Below, one piece after another: positions 8,650-16,883 of a DNA stretch of 62,369 nt (position 1 is the stretch's first letter; the number at the start of each line of letters is the position of its first letter). The notes under the pieces are model-generated. The model had not been told where the DNA came from. It saw nothing but the letters and a program-made list of their open reading frames with translations, and searched no databases. Source of the DNA: Clostridiaceae bacterium (GTDB lineage: Bacteria; Bacillota; Clostridia; Oscillospirales; Acutalibacteraceae); assembly GCA_016288315.1 (NCBI GenBank), contig JAEEYU010000056.1:1-62369 (forward strand), in the 5' to 3' direction. Both the position numbers and the translations under genes were made by a program.

Positions 8650-9363
8650 ATGAAAAAGATTATTGCTTTATTGCTTACAAGCGTTATATTGCTTTCTTTA
8701 TGTTCGTGTTCAAAGAAAACCGAAGGCGAAGTAATTGACGACATTCCGAATGACACAACAAGCGTCCCCGAAGAAAACACCGACTTTTCAATTACCGAAG
8801 AGCAACAGATTGAATTATACAAGAAGAAAATATATGACAGTATTGAATCTTCACGAAACGAATACGGTATTGATATAAGCGGTAATTTCTGCGCCCTTTA
8901 TGACATTGACGGCGACGGTATTCTTGAAATGCTGATAAAGGACGGTTCGGAGAGAGGAAAGGGTAATATCGGTTTTAACAGAATTTGTGCAATTATCAAC
9001 GGCAAGGTAACCGACACCGATTTATGGATGCCGTTAGAGTCCTCCTGGGGAAATAATTGCGAAGCAGAAGTGTTTGAAAACGGCATAATAGCAGCAGGCG
9101 GGTCAAACGAAGACGGAGACAGCGAGTTTTTTTCCTATTATATATTGAAAAACGGCGTTCTGAATTCTGTTCTTTTTCTCAAACACATATACCCTGACAG
9201 CAACGGCGCCGGAGAATCATGGGAATACCAACGGATTGAAAGCAACGGGAAAAACATTGAAAAAACAATTACTAAAGATGAATATGAAGCAGAAAAAGCA
9301 AGGGTTGAAATAAACCCCGTTACTGACAACCTGGAGTGGAAATCGTTTAAAGAGTTTGTTTAG
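8650..9363 (+). CDS. Lipoprotein with an EF-hand-like calcium loop, function unknown
   Basis: 237 residues. A lipoprotein signal peptide ends at the lipobox LSLC near residue 17, so it should be lipidated and held on the outer face of the membrane. A short polar linker follows. Near residue 79 the sequence YDIDGDGILEML resembles a calcium loop as in dockerin or EF-hand proteins, a form I know from many clostridial lipoproteins. I recognise no enzymatic domain. The ATG at 8650 follows AAAGGA. An earlier in-frame ATG at 8635 overlaps that site and is rejected. It is a single-gene unit between two terminators. Confidence 0.75.
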   Translation: MKKIIALLLTSVILLSLCSCSKKTEGEVIDDIPNDTTSVPEENTDFSITEEQQIELYKKKIYDSIESSRNEYGIDISGNFCALYDIDGDGILEMLIKDGSERGKGNIGFNRICAIINGKVTDTDLWMPLESSWGNNCEAEVFENGIIAAGGSNEDGDSEFFSYYILKNGVLNSVLFLKHIYPDSNGAGESWEYQRIESNGKNIEKTITKDEYEAEKARVEINPVTDNLEWKSFKEFV

Positions 9364-9365
9364 TT

Positions 9366-9398
9366 AAAAAGAGGGCTTGCAACGCAAGCCCTCTTTTT
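9366..9398. terminator. Bidirectional terminator between convergent genes
   Basis: A perfect ten-pair stem, GAGGGCTTGC (9371-9380) with GCAAGCCCTC (9384-9393), a 3-base loop, five A before it and five T after it. It serves the lipoprotein gene on plus and the arabinofuranosidase gene on minus. Confidence 0.92.
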
Positions 9399-9402
9399 AT
9401 TA

Positions 9403-11541
9403 TTACTGATGACTCTTTATAAACTCATCAATTGCGTGCCATAAATCCGTTGCGGTAAACCAGATGACAAAGTTTGCAACAAGCTCGAGAATAAAGTTTT
9501 CAAACACAGAGCCGGGTGTATAGCCCGTGTCGCTTCCGAGACCCGCATAGGCGTTTTCGCCGTCATAACTCATGCAGAAAATGCTCAGCGAGTGAGGGGG
9601 AATCGACTGACTGATTTTATTGTTGACAACGGCGACTTTCTGATATCTCGGCGAGACTATGCCGTTGAGGATGCCGAACCTGTTTGCAAGGTTGAAAAGA
9701 CCGCTGCCGATGTATCTCTGCTCGGCTACCGGGTCAATTTTTGAAAAGCCGTTCAGATTGATTCTGACGTTTTTGGATTCGCCGGATGAATTGACAACGT
9801 TGACATAGATTTTTTTGGTTTCGGGGTTGACGCTGACAACCTGAAAAACATCCTCGGTTTTGCCGCTTAATTCACTGTTCAGAACACCTGTGCCGGTATT
9901 GTTCATATAAAGCTGCTGAACATAATAGCTCGGGGTGCGCACCACCTCTTTTGAATTGAACCAGATGAGATTCGGCGCCCACTGTGTATAGCCGTCACGC
10001 GCAAAAAGCGGAGCGTAGCAAGCCATTTCGACAATATCGCCGTTACGCACAAGGTTGACCATGTGCACGGCTTCATCAATGGCTACCTGAAGGTTGTTCT
10101 TGGTTATCTGATCGCCGCCGCTTCTGTGAACGGCGTATTCACCGACAAACACCTTTGCGCCGTCGCGGCTGTAGGAGTCATATTTATCTTCCATTACATA
10201 GGGCCACCAGGTCGGAATATAATAATGCTCGTCAACTATTGTGTCAACATATTTCTCATTGACAAGCTCCCAGGCGTAGTCGTGCTCGGGACCGTCTGCC
10301 GAAGTGCCTGCTGAAGAAATAATTGTGATTTCGGGATGCTCTTCTTTTACGGCGTTGTAGATTACATCGAACCTGTCCCAGTAATTCTCCATCCAGTTTT
10401 CATTGCCGACGCCGAGATATTTCATATTGAACGGCTCGGGGTGGCCGCTTTGAGCCCTCTTTGCTCCCCAGTAAGTGTCTGTCGAGCCGTTGGCAAACTC
10501 GATTAAATCCATAATATCCTGAATATGCTGCTGCATCTCTTCGCTGTCGATGTCATATTTCCAGTCGCCCCTGCCCTGGCACATAAGGCCTGCGTGAACG
10601 ATGGGAAGCGGGATGGCGTTGAGATACTCGCAAAGACAGAAATACTCATAGAAGCCGACTGCGAGACTCTGGTTATAGCCCCAGAGGTTGGGAATCTGAT
10701 GACGTTCTTCGAGCGGACCTATTGTGTATTTCCAGTTATAGGCATATTCCCAGTCATAGGCGCCCTCAACGAGGCAGCCGCCGGGGAATCGCATAAAAGC
10801 GGGGTTAAGTTCTTTGAGCGCCTGAACAAGGTCGGCGCGAAGGGTGGAATTCTTCCACATCTCATCGCCGTAGCCGAAGCTGTTGTGAGACACGAGCATA
10901 AAGAAATCGACATCGGCTCCCGCGGGAACGGAGAGCTGGAGAACGGTGTAAGCGGTCTGCGAGGGCTTTATAACCGTTGAATATTTTTTAAAAGCGGTGC
11001 CTTCAACTGCGAACGAGGCGGAGGCAACGCTCTGCTCTTTTTCATTTGTGAATACGGCGGAAACGTCGCACTTTTTGCTGTTTCTTGCGTAAAATGAGAA
11101 ATCGTATTCAACGCCTTTTTCAAGGTAGATGCCGTAGGTTGCATCTTTGTCGGGGTAGCCGTAATTTCTTGCGACGCAGTCGGATTTTGCGTGCAGATAA
11201 TTGGGGTTGGTCTGATTCATCGGCTCATCCTTTAAAAGAACCGCCTCACCGAGCGGAATCTCCCAGCCGGTCATTCTGCAATCATAATCGGGCGCCCAGG
11301 CAAGACGCTGCTCAAAGGAGTTGTTGCGGATGAGATTCGAGCTCAGACCGCCGTCTGCGGCAAAGTTGATGTCTTCAAAAAATATGCCGAAAAGGTTCTG
11401 ACTGATAGGCGTATATTTGCCCGCTCCGTCAACATTGATTACGGCGGCATTGTCCGCCGCAGAAACCGTATTGTTGGCAAACATACAGGTAAGAAGCGAA
11501 ACAACAAGAACAATTGACAATACTGCTTTGAGTTTTTTCAT
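9403..11541 (-). CDS. Secreted alpha-L-arabinofuranosidase, GH51 family
   Basis: 712 residues with a signal peptide (about 1-28, cut after VSA). GH51 enzymes release terminal arabinofuranose from arabinan and arabinoxylan. The acid/base Glu is 381 in GVGNENW and the nucleophile Glu is 468 in VFVGEYA. Residues about 85-225 form a carbohydrate-binding-like beta domain (FYARNS, LQLSVPAGA). MRFPGGCLVEGAYDWE near 250 is typical of the family. A short hydrophobic tail, about residues 683-712, is not part of the catalytic fold. It starts 15 bases after the dGTPase-like gene with a GGGAGG ribosome site, so the two are co-transcribed. Arabinose use could link to araB/araD further on. Confidence 0.88.
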   Translation of the reverse strand: MKKLKAVLSIVLVVSLLTCMFANNTVSAADNAAVINVDGAGKYTPISQNLFGIFFEDINFAADGGLSSNLIRNNSFEQRLAWAPDYDCRMTGWEIPLGEAVLLKDEPMNQTNPNYLHAKSDCVARNYGYPDKDATYGIYLEKGVEYDFSFYARNSKKCDVSAVFTNEKEQSVASASFAVEGTAFKKYSTVIKPSQTAYTVLQLSVPAGADVDFFMLVSHNSFGYGDEMWKNSTLRADLVQALKELNPAFMRFPGGCLVEGAYDWEYAYNWKYTIGPLEERHQIPNLWGYNQSLAVGFYEYFCLCEYLNAIPLPIVHAGLMCQGRGDWKYDIDSEEMQQHIQDIMDLIEFANGSTDTYWGAKRAQSGHPEPFNMKYLGVGNENWMENYWDRFDVIYNAVKEEHPEITIISSAGTSADGPEHDYAWELVNEKYVDTIVDEHYYIPTWWPYVMEDKYDSYSRDGAKVFVGEYAVHRSGGDQITKNNLQVAIDEAVHMVNLVRNGDIVEMACYAPLFARDGYTQWAPNLIWFNSKEVVRTPSYYVQQLYMNNTGTGVLNSELSGKTEDVFQVVSVNPETKKIYVNVVNSSGESKNVRINLNGFSKIDPVAEQRYIGSGLFNLANRFGILNGIVSPRYQKVAVVNNKISQSIPPHSLSIFCMSYDGENAYAGLGSDTGYTPGSVFENFILELVANFVIWFTATDLWHAIDEFIKSHQ

Positions 11542-11556
11542 ATAATCCTCCCGGTT

Positions 11557-12753
11557 TTATCTGAAATATCCGATGTAGTTGATTTTCAGGTTATCATCTT
11601 TGAAAAGGTGCGCGTAAAGGTCAACAAAATAGTCATCCGTCATACCGGCTATGTAGTCAACAACAATCTGATCCGGCGGTGTCTGTTCGTAAGGAATCAA
11701 ACGCTCATAATGCGCTTTGTTGACGTATTTTATGTGGTGAGTGAAAACGGGCGAATCGACATCGCCTTTTTTCAAATCATCAAGCAGGCGGTCGTAGAGT
11801 TTTTGCATCATCGGTTTTACCGTTGCGTTGACTGCCGTTTTGATGCGCTCGTCGTTGTAAATCAGGCGGTAATTGTCCGCCTTTGCTTTTTTCAGCGCTT
11901 CAAAGTGTTTTTCATCAAGTTTGATATATGGCTTGCCGTAGCTGTTCTCAACAATATTGACAATAAGATTGTTTATGAATTCGGCGTTTGTCGAGCCGAT
12001 TGCGCCCGGCTCAAACGCCTCTTCATTTATAATTCTGGCACGGGCGACGTCCTGCCTGTCTTTGCCGAGATAGGCGATAATATCCGAAATACGCATAACG
12101 CAGCCCTCAAGCGTTGAGGGAATGAGTTTTTTGACATTTTCTTTGTCAAGGTAACAATCTTCAATCTGTGCGTCAAAGACTGAGAAATCATCAAGCGGAC
12201 AGGGCTCGTATTCGCTCTTTTCTATTTCGCCGTCGTGCGCTGCTATTCCGCTTAGAGTCTGAAGAGAAATGTTGTAGGGAAAAATCGAGTCGAGCACGCG
12301 CACGGAATGAATATTGTGGCTGAAATGCCTGCCTGCGTGAGAAAAATAAAGCTCGTCGAGTATTTTCTCACCCGCGTGACCGAACGGTGTATGGCCTATG
12401 TCGTGCCCGAGGGCGATTGCCTCGATTAAATCGAGATTGAGATTGAGCGCCTTGCCTATGGTTCTTGCAATTCTGGAAACAAGCTGAACGTGAAGGGCCC
12501 TGCGGCTGATGTCATCATTTTTGTAAAATGAAAAAACCTGGGTTTTGTCGGCGTATCTGTTGTAAAACGGACAGTGGATGATTTTGTCACAATCCCTTAT
12601 AAAAGCTGTGCGGATAATGTTTGCCTTATCTTTTCCCGGGTTTCTGCGGATAACATTGTTCTCATCAAAGGCAAGGCGGGCAAATGAATTCTCCGCCTTT
12701 TCGCAACACATTTTTGTTGCAAGCTCTTCACTTAAATTCTCGTAATACAGCAT
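11557..12753 (-). CDS. HD-domain dGTP triphosphohydrolase-like protein
   Basis: 398 residues, cytoplasmic. The HD fold binds a divalent metal. First ligand His is in RRALHVQLVSRIART near residue 88, the H-D pair is 117-118 in ALGHDIGHTPFGHAGE, and the distal Asp is in RISDIIAYLGKD. The sequence fits dGTPase-like proteins that hydrolyse dGTP to deoxyguanosine and triphosphate, although the substrate is not shown by sequence. The frame is open to 13014, but that extension runs into the divergent EamA gene and contains the promoter, so I start at 12753. Why it precedes a GH51 gene is unclear. Confidence 0.82.
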   Translation of the reverse strand: MLYYENLSEELATKMCCEKAENSFARLAFDENNVIRRNPGKDKANIIRTAFIRDCDKIIHCPFYNRYADKTQVFSFYKNDDISRRALHVQLVSRIARTIGKALNLNLDLIEAIALGHDIGHTPFGHAGEKILDELYFSHAGRHFSHNIHSVRVLDSIFPYNISLQTLSGIAAHDGEIEKSEYEPCPLDDFSVFDAQIEDCYLDKENVKKLIPSTLEGCVMRISDIIAYLGKDRQDVARARIINEEAFEPGAIGSTNAEFINNLIVNIVENSYGKPYIKLDEKHFEALKKAKADNYRLIYNDERIKTAVNATVKPMMQKLYDRLLDDLKKGDVDSPVFTHHIKYVNKAHYERLIPYEQTPPDQIVVDYIAGMTDDYFVDLYAHLFKDDNLKINYIGYFR

Positions 12754-12784
12754 AATCTTTCTCTTTAAAAAATTTATTATTAAT

Positions 12785-12813
12785 AATATATCATAAGAAA
12801 TAATGCACTTCAA
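12785..12813 (-). promoter_or_regulatory. Promoter of the dGTPase-like / GH51 operon
   Basis: On the minus strand TTGAAG (12813-12808), 17-base spacer, TATATT (12790-12785) preceded by TATGA. Confidence 0.65.
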
Positions 12814-12830
12814 GAAATATTTAATGATTG

Positions 12831-12859
12831 TTGCACAGTGAGACAGAGGGTGATATAAT
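12831..12859 (+). promoter_or_regulatory. Promoter of the EamA transporter gene
   Basis: TTGCAC (12831-12836), 17-base spacer ending in TGA, TATAAT (12854-12859). It is back to back with the minus-strand promoter at 12785-12813. Confidence 0.7.
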
Positions 12860-12888
12860 ACGAAGGAATAAAAAAGACGGAGTAAATC

Positions 12889-13737
12889 ATGTATTACGGA
12901 ATTATAAGCATATCGGCGCTGCTGTTCAGTCTGGTGTTTATTTTCAGCGACAAATACCGCGAAAAATACGGCTCGGGCACAGATGCCGTTCTCAAATTCA
13001 CGGCGGGCTCGCATTTTGCGGGTTTTATTGCGCTTCTTATTATTAACAGATTCCGTTTTGAAATAACTCCTTTTACAGCCGCAGTTGCCGCCGTTGCCGC
13101 ATTTGACGTAATACTTTTTAACATTTTTTCACTGCGTGCGCTTGGCAGAACAAATCTTTCAAAATATTCTGTTTTCAGTATGATCGGCGGTATGGCACTG
13201 CCCTTCACGGCGGGAATACTGTTTTTTAAAGAAGAAATAACCTTAGGCAAAATAGTATGCCTTGTTCTTGTCACAGTTTCTTTTGCGTTTACTATTGAAA
13301 AAGGCGACAAAAAAGGCGGAGCATTTTACTATATCGGCGTATTTATAACAAACGGACTTTACGGAGTTATAAACAAATTTTTCAGTGCCGCTCATTTTGA
13401 AAAGACAAGCGACGCAGGGTATTCGGTGCTTATTGAAGCGGTAATTGTTGTTATATGCCTTGTTCTCATGATTTTTCCGAAACAAAAAATCGGCATTGTC
13501 AAGGGCAAAGGGCTTTTCTATATGGGCGGTTACGGCGCAATGTGCGCCGTCGGCAATCTGTTTTTGCTCATTGCGCTCAGAGGGCTCCCCGCCTCCGCAC
13601 AATACCCGTTTGTGACGGGAGGAGTTATGATTATTTCAACTGTTTACAGCTTTTTCACGCAGAACAAGCCGGGCAAGAAAGAAATAATATCGGTTGCTCT
13701 TTCAATGCTCGGAATACTCGCCCTTGTGCTTTTATAA
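12889..13737 (+). CDS. EamA/DMT-superfamily transporter
   Basis: 282 residues with about ten hydrophobic segments, in two halves of five, as in drug/metabolite transporters. The conserved start of each half is visible: YYGIISISALLFSLVFIFSDKY and, near residue 145, YYIGVFITNGLYGVINKFF. It would export or import a small metabolite through the inner membrane. The substrate cannot be read from sequence. A GACGGAG site precedes the ATG. It is monocistronic, with its own promoter and terminator. Confidence 0.8.
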   Translation: MYYGIISISALLFSLVFIFSDKYREKYGSGTDAVLKFTAGSHFAGFIALLIINRFRFEITPFTAAVAAVAAFDVILFNIFSLRALGRTNLSKYSVFSMIGGMALPFTAGILFFKEEITLGKIVCLVLVTVSFAFTIEKGDKKGGAFYYIGVFITNGLYGVINKFFSAAHFEKTSDAGYSVLIEAVIVVICLVLMIFPKQKIGIVKGKGLFYMGGYGAMCAVGNLFLLIALRGLPASAQYPFVTGGVMIISTVYSFFTQNKPGKKEIISVALSMLGILALVLL

Positions 13738-13752
13738 TTTAAGACAAAAGAT

Positions 13753-13782
13753 AACGGCTGCATTGAGCGCAGCCGTTTTTTG
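13753..13782 (+). terminator. Terminator of the EamA gene
   Basis: AACGGCTGC (13753-13761) pairs perfectly with GCAGCCGTT (13769-13777), followed by TTTT. The gene on the other strand ends 12 bases further on. Confidence 0.85.
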
Positions 13783-13793
13783 TTGCTTTGTAT

Positions 13794-14891
13794 TTATTTC
13801 ATATTCTCACTGTTGCGGTGGTGAACGGGCTCGTATGAGCCGTCGGAGGATATTTCAAAAAGAGTGTAGCCCTGAAGCCAATCCTTCTCTTCATAACCGA
13901 ATTTGCTTGCAGCAGTGTATGAGCCGTAGCCGGACGCCTGCATATAGCCGAGCATAATTCCGTCGCACATAAGGCTGAAATCGTTGACGTGGTCGTGACC
14001 GAAGAAAACCTTTGTTGTGGAGCCCATCTCTTTGATGGCGGCAAACAGGCCCGAATCAAAGCCGGATGCGCACACGCCCTCGCGCTTGTCTCCGGTTATA
14101 AATTCACCCTTTTCGGCTTCCTCCTCCATCTGCGGAAGAGGAATATGAATTATTACTGTTGATTCGAAATCGCCGAACTGCTCTTTGTTTTTTGCAATTA
14201 CTTCTTTATACCAGGCAACCTGGTCTTCTTTGACACCGTCGTAAGGATTTTCATCCTCAGGGTAACCGTATTGAGCTTTTTGCTCCGCATTCATTCTGCT
14301 GCCGGAATCCATAAGTATAAAGGTGTGGCAGAGTGTGCCGTCGGGATTGAGGATGTTTATGTAATAATTGCCGTCGCCCCATATATTTTCGGGACCTTCA
14401 AGCATAAGGCAGTGCTCGTAGGATGAGAATGCATCGACCATTTCTCTTCTTGAAACGGAGCCGAAATTGTCGCCCTCGTGATTGCCGAGAACAGCCGCCC
14501 AGTAAACGCCGAGGTTTTCAAAAATCTGTGCGAGCTGATGAACTCTTTTTTTGTTAAGAGCGCTTGTGACATTGTCGCCGCCGAAGATTACCAGATCGGG
14601 TTTTTCTTTTGTGATGTTGTTTACAAGATTTGTGACGGTGAGAATTGAGGTTTTATTGTTGCCGTCAAGGTGGGTGTCGGTAAATGTAACAACCCTGAAC
14701 GGACGCTTCTGTGTGTTCTGAATTGTAACGCAATCCTCGGTTTGTGAAACAACTTTAACCGTTGAGCCGACGTTTTTGATTGATTTTATATCATAGTTGA
14801 GTGGATGCGGAAGCTTTGCGGCAAGCACGGCTCCGCCCGCAATTAATGCGACGAGAAAAACGCAGAGAACAATTTTCAAAACCTTTTTCAT
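13794..14891 (-). CDS. Calcineurin-like metallophosphoesterase, membrane-anchored
   Basis: 365 residues. An N-terminal hydrophobic segment (about 5-25) without a clear cleavage site suggests a membrane anchor with the enzyme outside. The two-metal site is intact: DTH near 72-74, GGDN near 104-107, GNHE near 136-139, IIHIPLPQ and FFGHDHVND further on. The family cleaves phosphomono- and diesters; substrate unknown. It starts 9 bases after the GH31 gene with a GAGG site, so it is the third gene of a transporter-GH31 operon. A link with glycan or phosphosugar handling is inference. Confidence 0.85.
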   Translation of the reverse strand: MKKVLKIVLCVFLVALIAGGAVLAAKLPHPLNYDIKSIKNVGSTVKVVSQTEDCVTIQNTQKRPFRVVTFTDTHLDGNNKTSILTVTNLVNNITKEKPDLVIFGGDNVTSALNKKRVHQLAQIFENLGVYWAAVLGNHEGDNFGSVSRREMVDAFSSYEHCLMLEGPENIWGDGNYYINILNPDGTLCHTFILMDSGSRMNAEQKAQYGYPEDENPYDGVKEDQVAWYKEVIAKNKEQFGDFESTVIIHIPLPQMEEEAEKGEFITGDKREGVCASGFDSGLFAAIKEMGSTTKVFFGHDHVNDFSLMCDGIMLGYMQASGYGSYTAASKFGYEEKDWLQGYTLFEISSDGSYEPVHHRNSENMK

Positions 14892-14900
14892 ATCAAAACC

Positions 14901-16883
14901 TCACTTTGACAGTTCCGTTATTCTGCTAAGAAGAGGACGTGCGTTTTCGAGCACGGCTTCCAGACATCCGGACGGCGCATTTTTAAGCTTGAAAACGGGG
15001 ATTGATTCAAGCGGCACTTTGTAATTCTTCAGAGTCTGACCGCCTTCATACTCCCTGCCGTCAAAAATGTTTATCCACTGCCCTTTGGGCAGATAGATGC
15101 TGCGCTTCTTTCTGCGTTTCAGAACAGGGGCGACAAGCAATCCGCAGCCGAGCATATATTCGTCTTCAACGTCGAGCGCTTTTTTGTCGGAGGAATCATA
15201 TAAAAACAGGTGGCGCATAAGCGGAATGCCCGTTTGACAGGAAACCCTGCTTTGCTCGGCAATGTAAGGTCTGAGGCACTCGTGGAGATGAGAATAGGTG
15301 CGGTAAACATCCTTTGTGTGCCCGTCAAAATCGTAGGGGCGTTTAACTCTGCCGTGAGTCTGTATATTTGCGGAAAAAGCCGTAAACTCAAGACCTCTGA
15401 TAAACACACGTTCTTCATGGCGTCTGTCAATCGGATTGAAAGACGGCTGATAGCCCGCCATATCCCAGCTTACAAAGGGAACGCCCGAAAGACCGAGTGA
15501 GAGAGCGGCTTTAATCACAACCTTCAAAAAAAAGAATTCTCTTCTCTGGTCGCCCGCCCACACAAAGGGATAGCGCTGAGCTCCTATTCCGCCGCCGCGT
15601 GAGAAGTTCACACCGCCCTGCGGTCTCTCGTTAAAATGGCGGAACTGCAGAATATTGTAAAGCGTAGGAAACCAGTGATGCGCCGCCATCGGATTTCTGC
15701 CGTCGGCAAACTTTATTGATTCCCTGTCGGGAAACTGCTCGCAGAAATCAATTTTGGCGCCTTCTATGCCGATGCCGTTGATATAACTGTCGCGGAATTC
15801 ATACCATTTTTTGCGGCTTCTTTCGGATGTGAGGTCAATGCAGCGCATTTTCTTTTTGCTGAAGTTGTCAACAAGATTGAACGAGCTTGTTTCATTGAGC
15901 CATACGCCGTCGTCTGATGAAACGGCGTATGAGTCGTCAAGCCCGCAGAGCTCTTCGCTGTTGCCGGGAAATCTGCCGCACTGCTCATAGAGCATAACGT
16001 TTTTGCCCAGCGAGTGAACGTAATCGCTGATTTCTTTAAGTTCGGGCAGATTCTCTTTATTATAGGGTCTGAAGCCCTCGAGGATGACGGCTGACCAGGG
16101 AAAGTCGTTTTCTTTCATGGCGTCAATCATTGCAAAGACGCCTTCTTTAGTCTGAAATTCGGGATGATAGCGGCAGACAAGTGTGCCGAACGACCATTCC
16201 GGAGGCATCGGAGCAAAGCCGGTGAGCCGGCAATACGCCGCAAGAGTATCGGCGGGAGAAGAGCCGGTAAAAACATATAAATCAACAGGAGCATATTTCT
16301 GCTCTATGATTATTTCATCTTTTTTTGAAGAACAGATATCGAAAACGGAATGCTCATATCTGTTCATAAGCAGGGCGTTACCCTCGGATGAAAGCAGGAA
16401 CGGAATGGGGATATAACTGTTGCCCTTGGTCTGACACCAGCGGTCAACGGCATAAATCTGCAGTTTTTTACCGCGCTGGTTTACACAGTCAAATCTTTCG
16501 CCTGTGCCGTAAAAGCGCTCGTCTTTGAATGCTTTGAGGCAGACAAAAGCGGAACCGCTTTCGGACCGGACCGAAGTGATTTCTCTGACCTTTTTGCCTG
16601 CGGAATTAAAAAACGATATGCAATTATTATCAACGGCGACATAAGAGCTGTCAGGCGCTTTGACGGTAAGACTGCCGTTTTCGCCGGAGCACCCGACGGG
16701 CAGAGGCGTTTTTTCGAACTCCTCATCAAGGTCGCGGGCAAGAGTCTGAGCCGCGCCCATATTGTCAAAGCCGCCGTTTGATTCACTTCTCAGACGCCAG
16801 ACGCCGTTTTCAGTGCAGTTAAGCAGAAGGCGTGTGCCTTTGAAATCAAAAATGATATTACTGCTGTCAGACTGTTGCATCAT
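14901..16883 (-). CDS. GH31 family alpha-glycosidase, intracellular
   Basis: 660 residues without a signal peptide. GH31 enzymes act on alpha-glucosides, alpha-xylosides and related sugars. The beta-sandwich N domain covers about 1-225 (ERFYGTGERFDCVNQRGKK near 122). The barrel carries the nucleophile Asp379 in GAKIDFCEQF and the acid/base Asp445 in VWAGDQRR. VSWDMAGYQ near 468 is also family-typical. Exact specificity is not clear. The ATG at 16883 lies 10 bases after a GGAG site and overlaps the transporter gene by 17 bases. A cytoplasmic enzyme next to a sugar transporter fits uptake of an intact oligosaccharide followed by hydrolysis. Confidence 0.88.
   Translation of the reverse strand: MMQQSDSSNIIFDFKGTRLLLNCTENGVWRLRSESNGGFDNMGAAQTLARDLDEEFEKTPLPVGCSGENGSLTVKAPDSSYVAVDNNCISFFNSAGKKVREITSVRSESGSAFVCLKAFKDERFYGTGERFDCVNQRGKKLQIYAVDRWCQTKGNSYIPIPFLLSSEGNALLMNRYEHSVFDICSSKKDEIIIEQKYAPVDLYVFTGSSPADTLAAYCRLTGFAPMPPEWSFGTLVCRYHPEFQTKEGVFAMIDAMKENDFPWSAVILEGFRPYNKENLPELKEISDYVHSLGKNVMLYEQCGRFPGNSEELCGLDDSYAVSSDDGVWLNETSSFNLVDNFSKKKMRCIDLTSERSRKKWYEFRDSYINGIGIEGAKIDFCEQFPDRESIKFADGRNPMAAHHWFPTLYNILQFRHFNERPQGGVNFSRGGGIGAQRYPFVWAGDQRREFFFLKVVIKAALSLGLSGVPFVSWDMAGYQPSFNPIDRRHEERVFIRGLEFTAFSANIQTHGRVKRPYDFDGHTKDVYRTYSHLHECLRPYIAEQSRVSCQTGIPLMRHLFLYDSSDKKALDVEDEYMLGCGLLVAPVLKRRKKRSIYLPKGQWINIFDGREYEGGQTLKNYKVPLESIPVFKLKNAPSGCLEAVLENARPLLSRITELSK

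Noticed and set aside
10525-10980. A 151-codon frame opposite the GH51 gene
   Set aside because: It is a shadow of the GH51 coding frame; no start signals or family match.
12754-13014. N-terminal extension of the dGTPase-like gene
   Set aside because: It has no homology to the family, crosses the gene's own promoter and overlaps the divergent EamA gene and its promoter.
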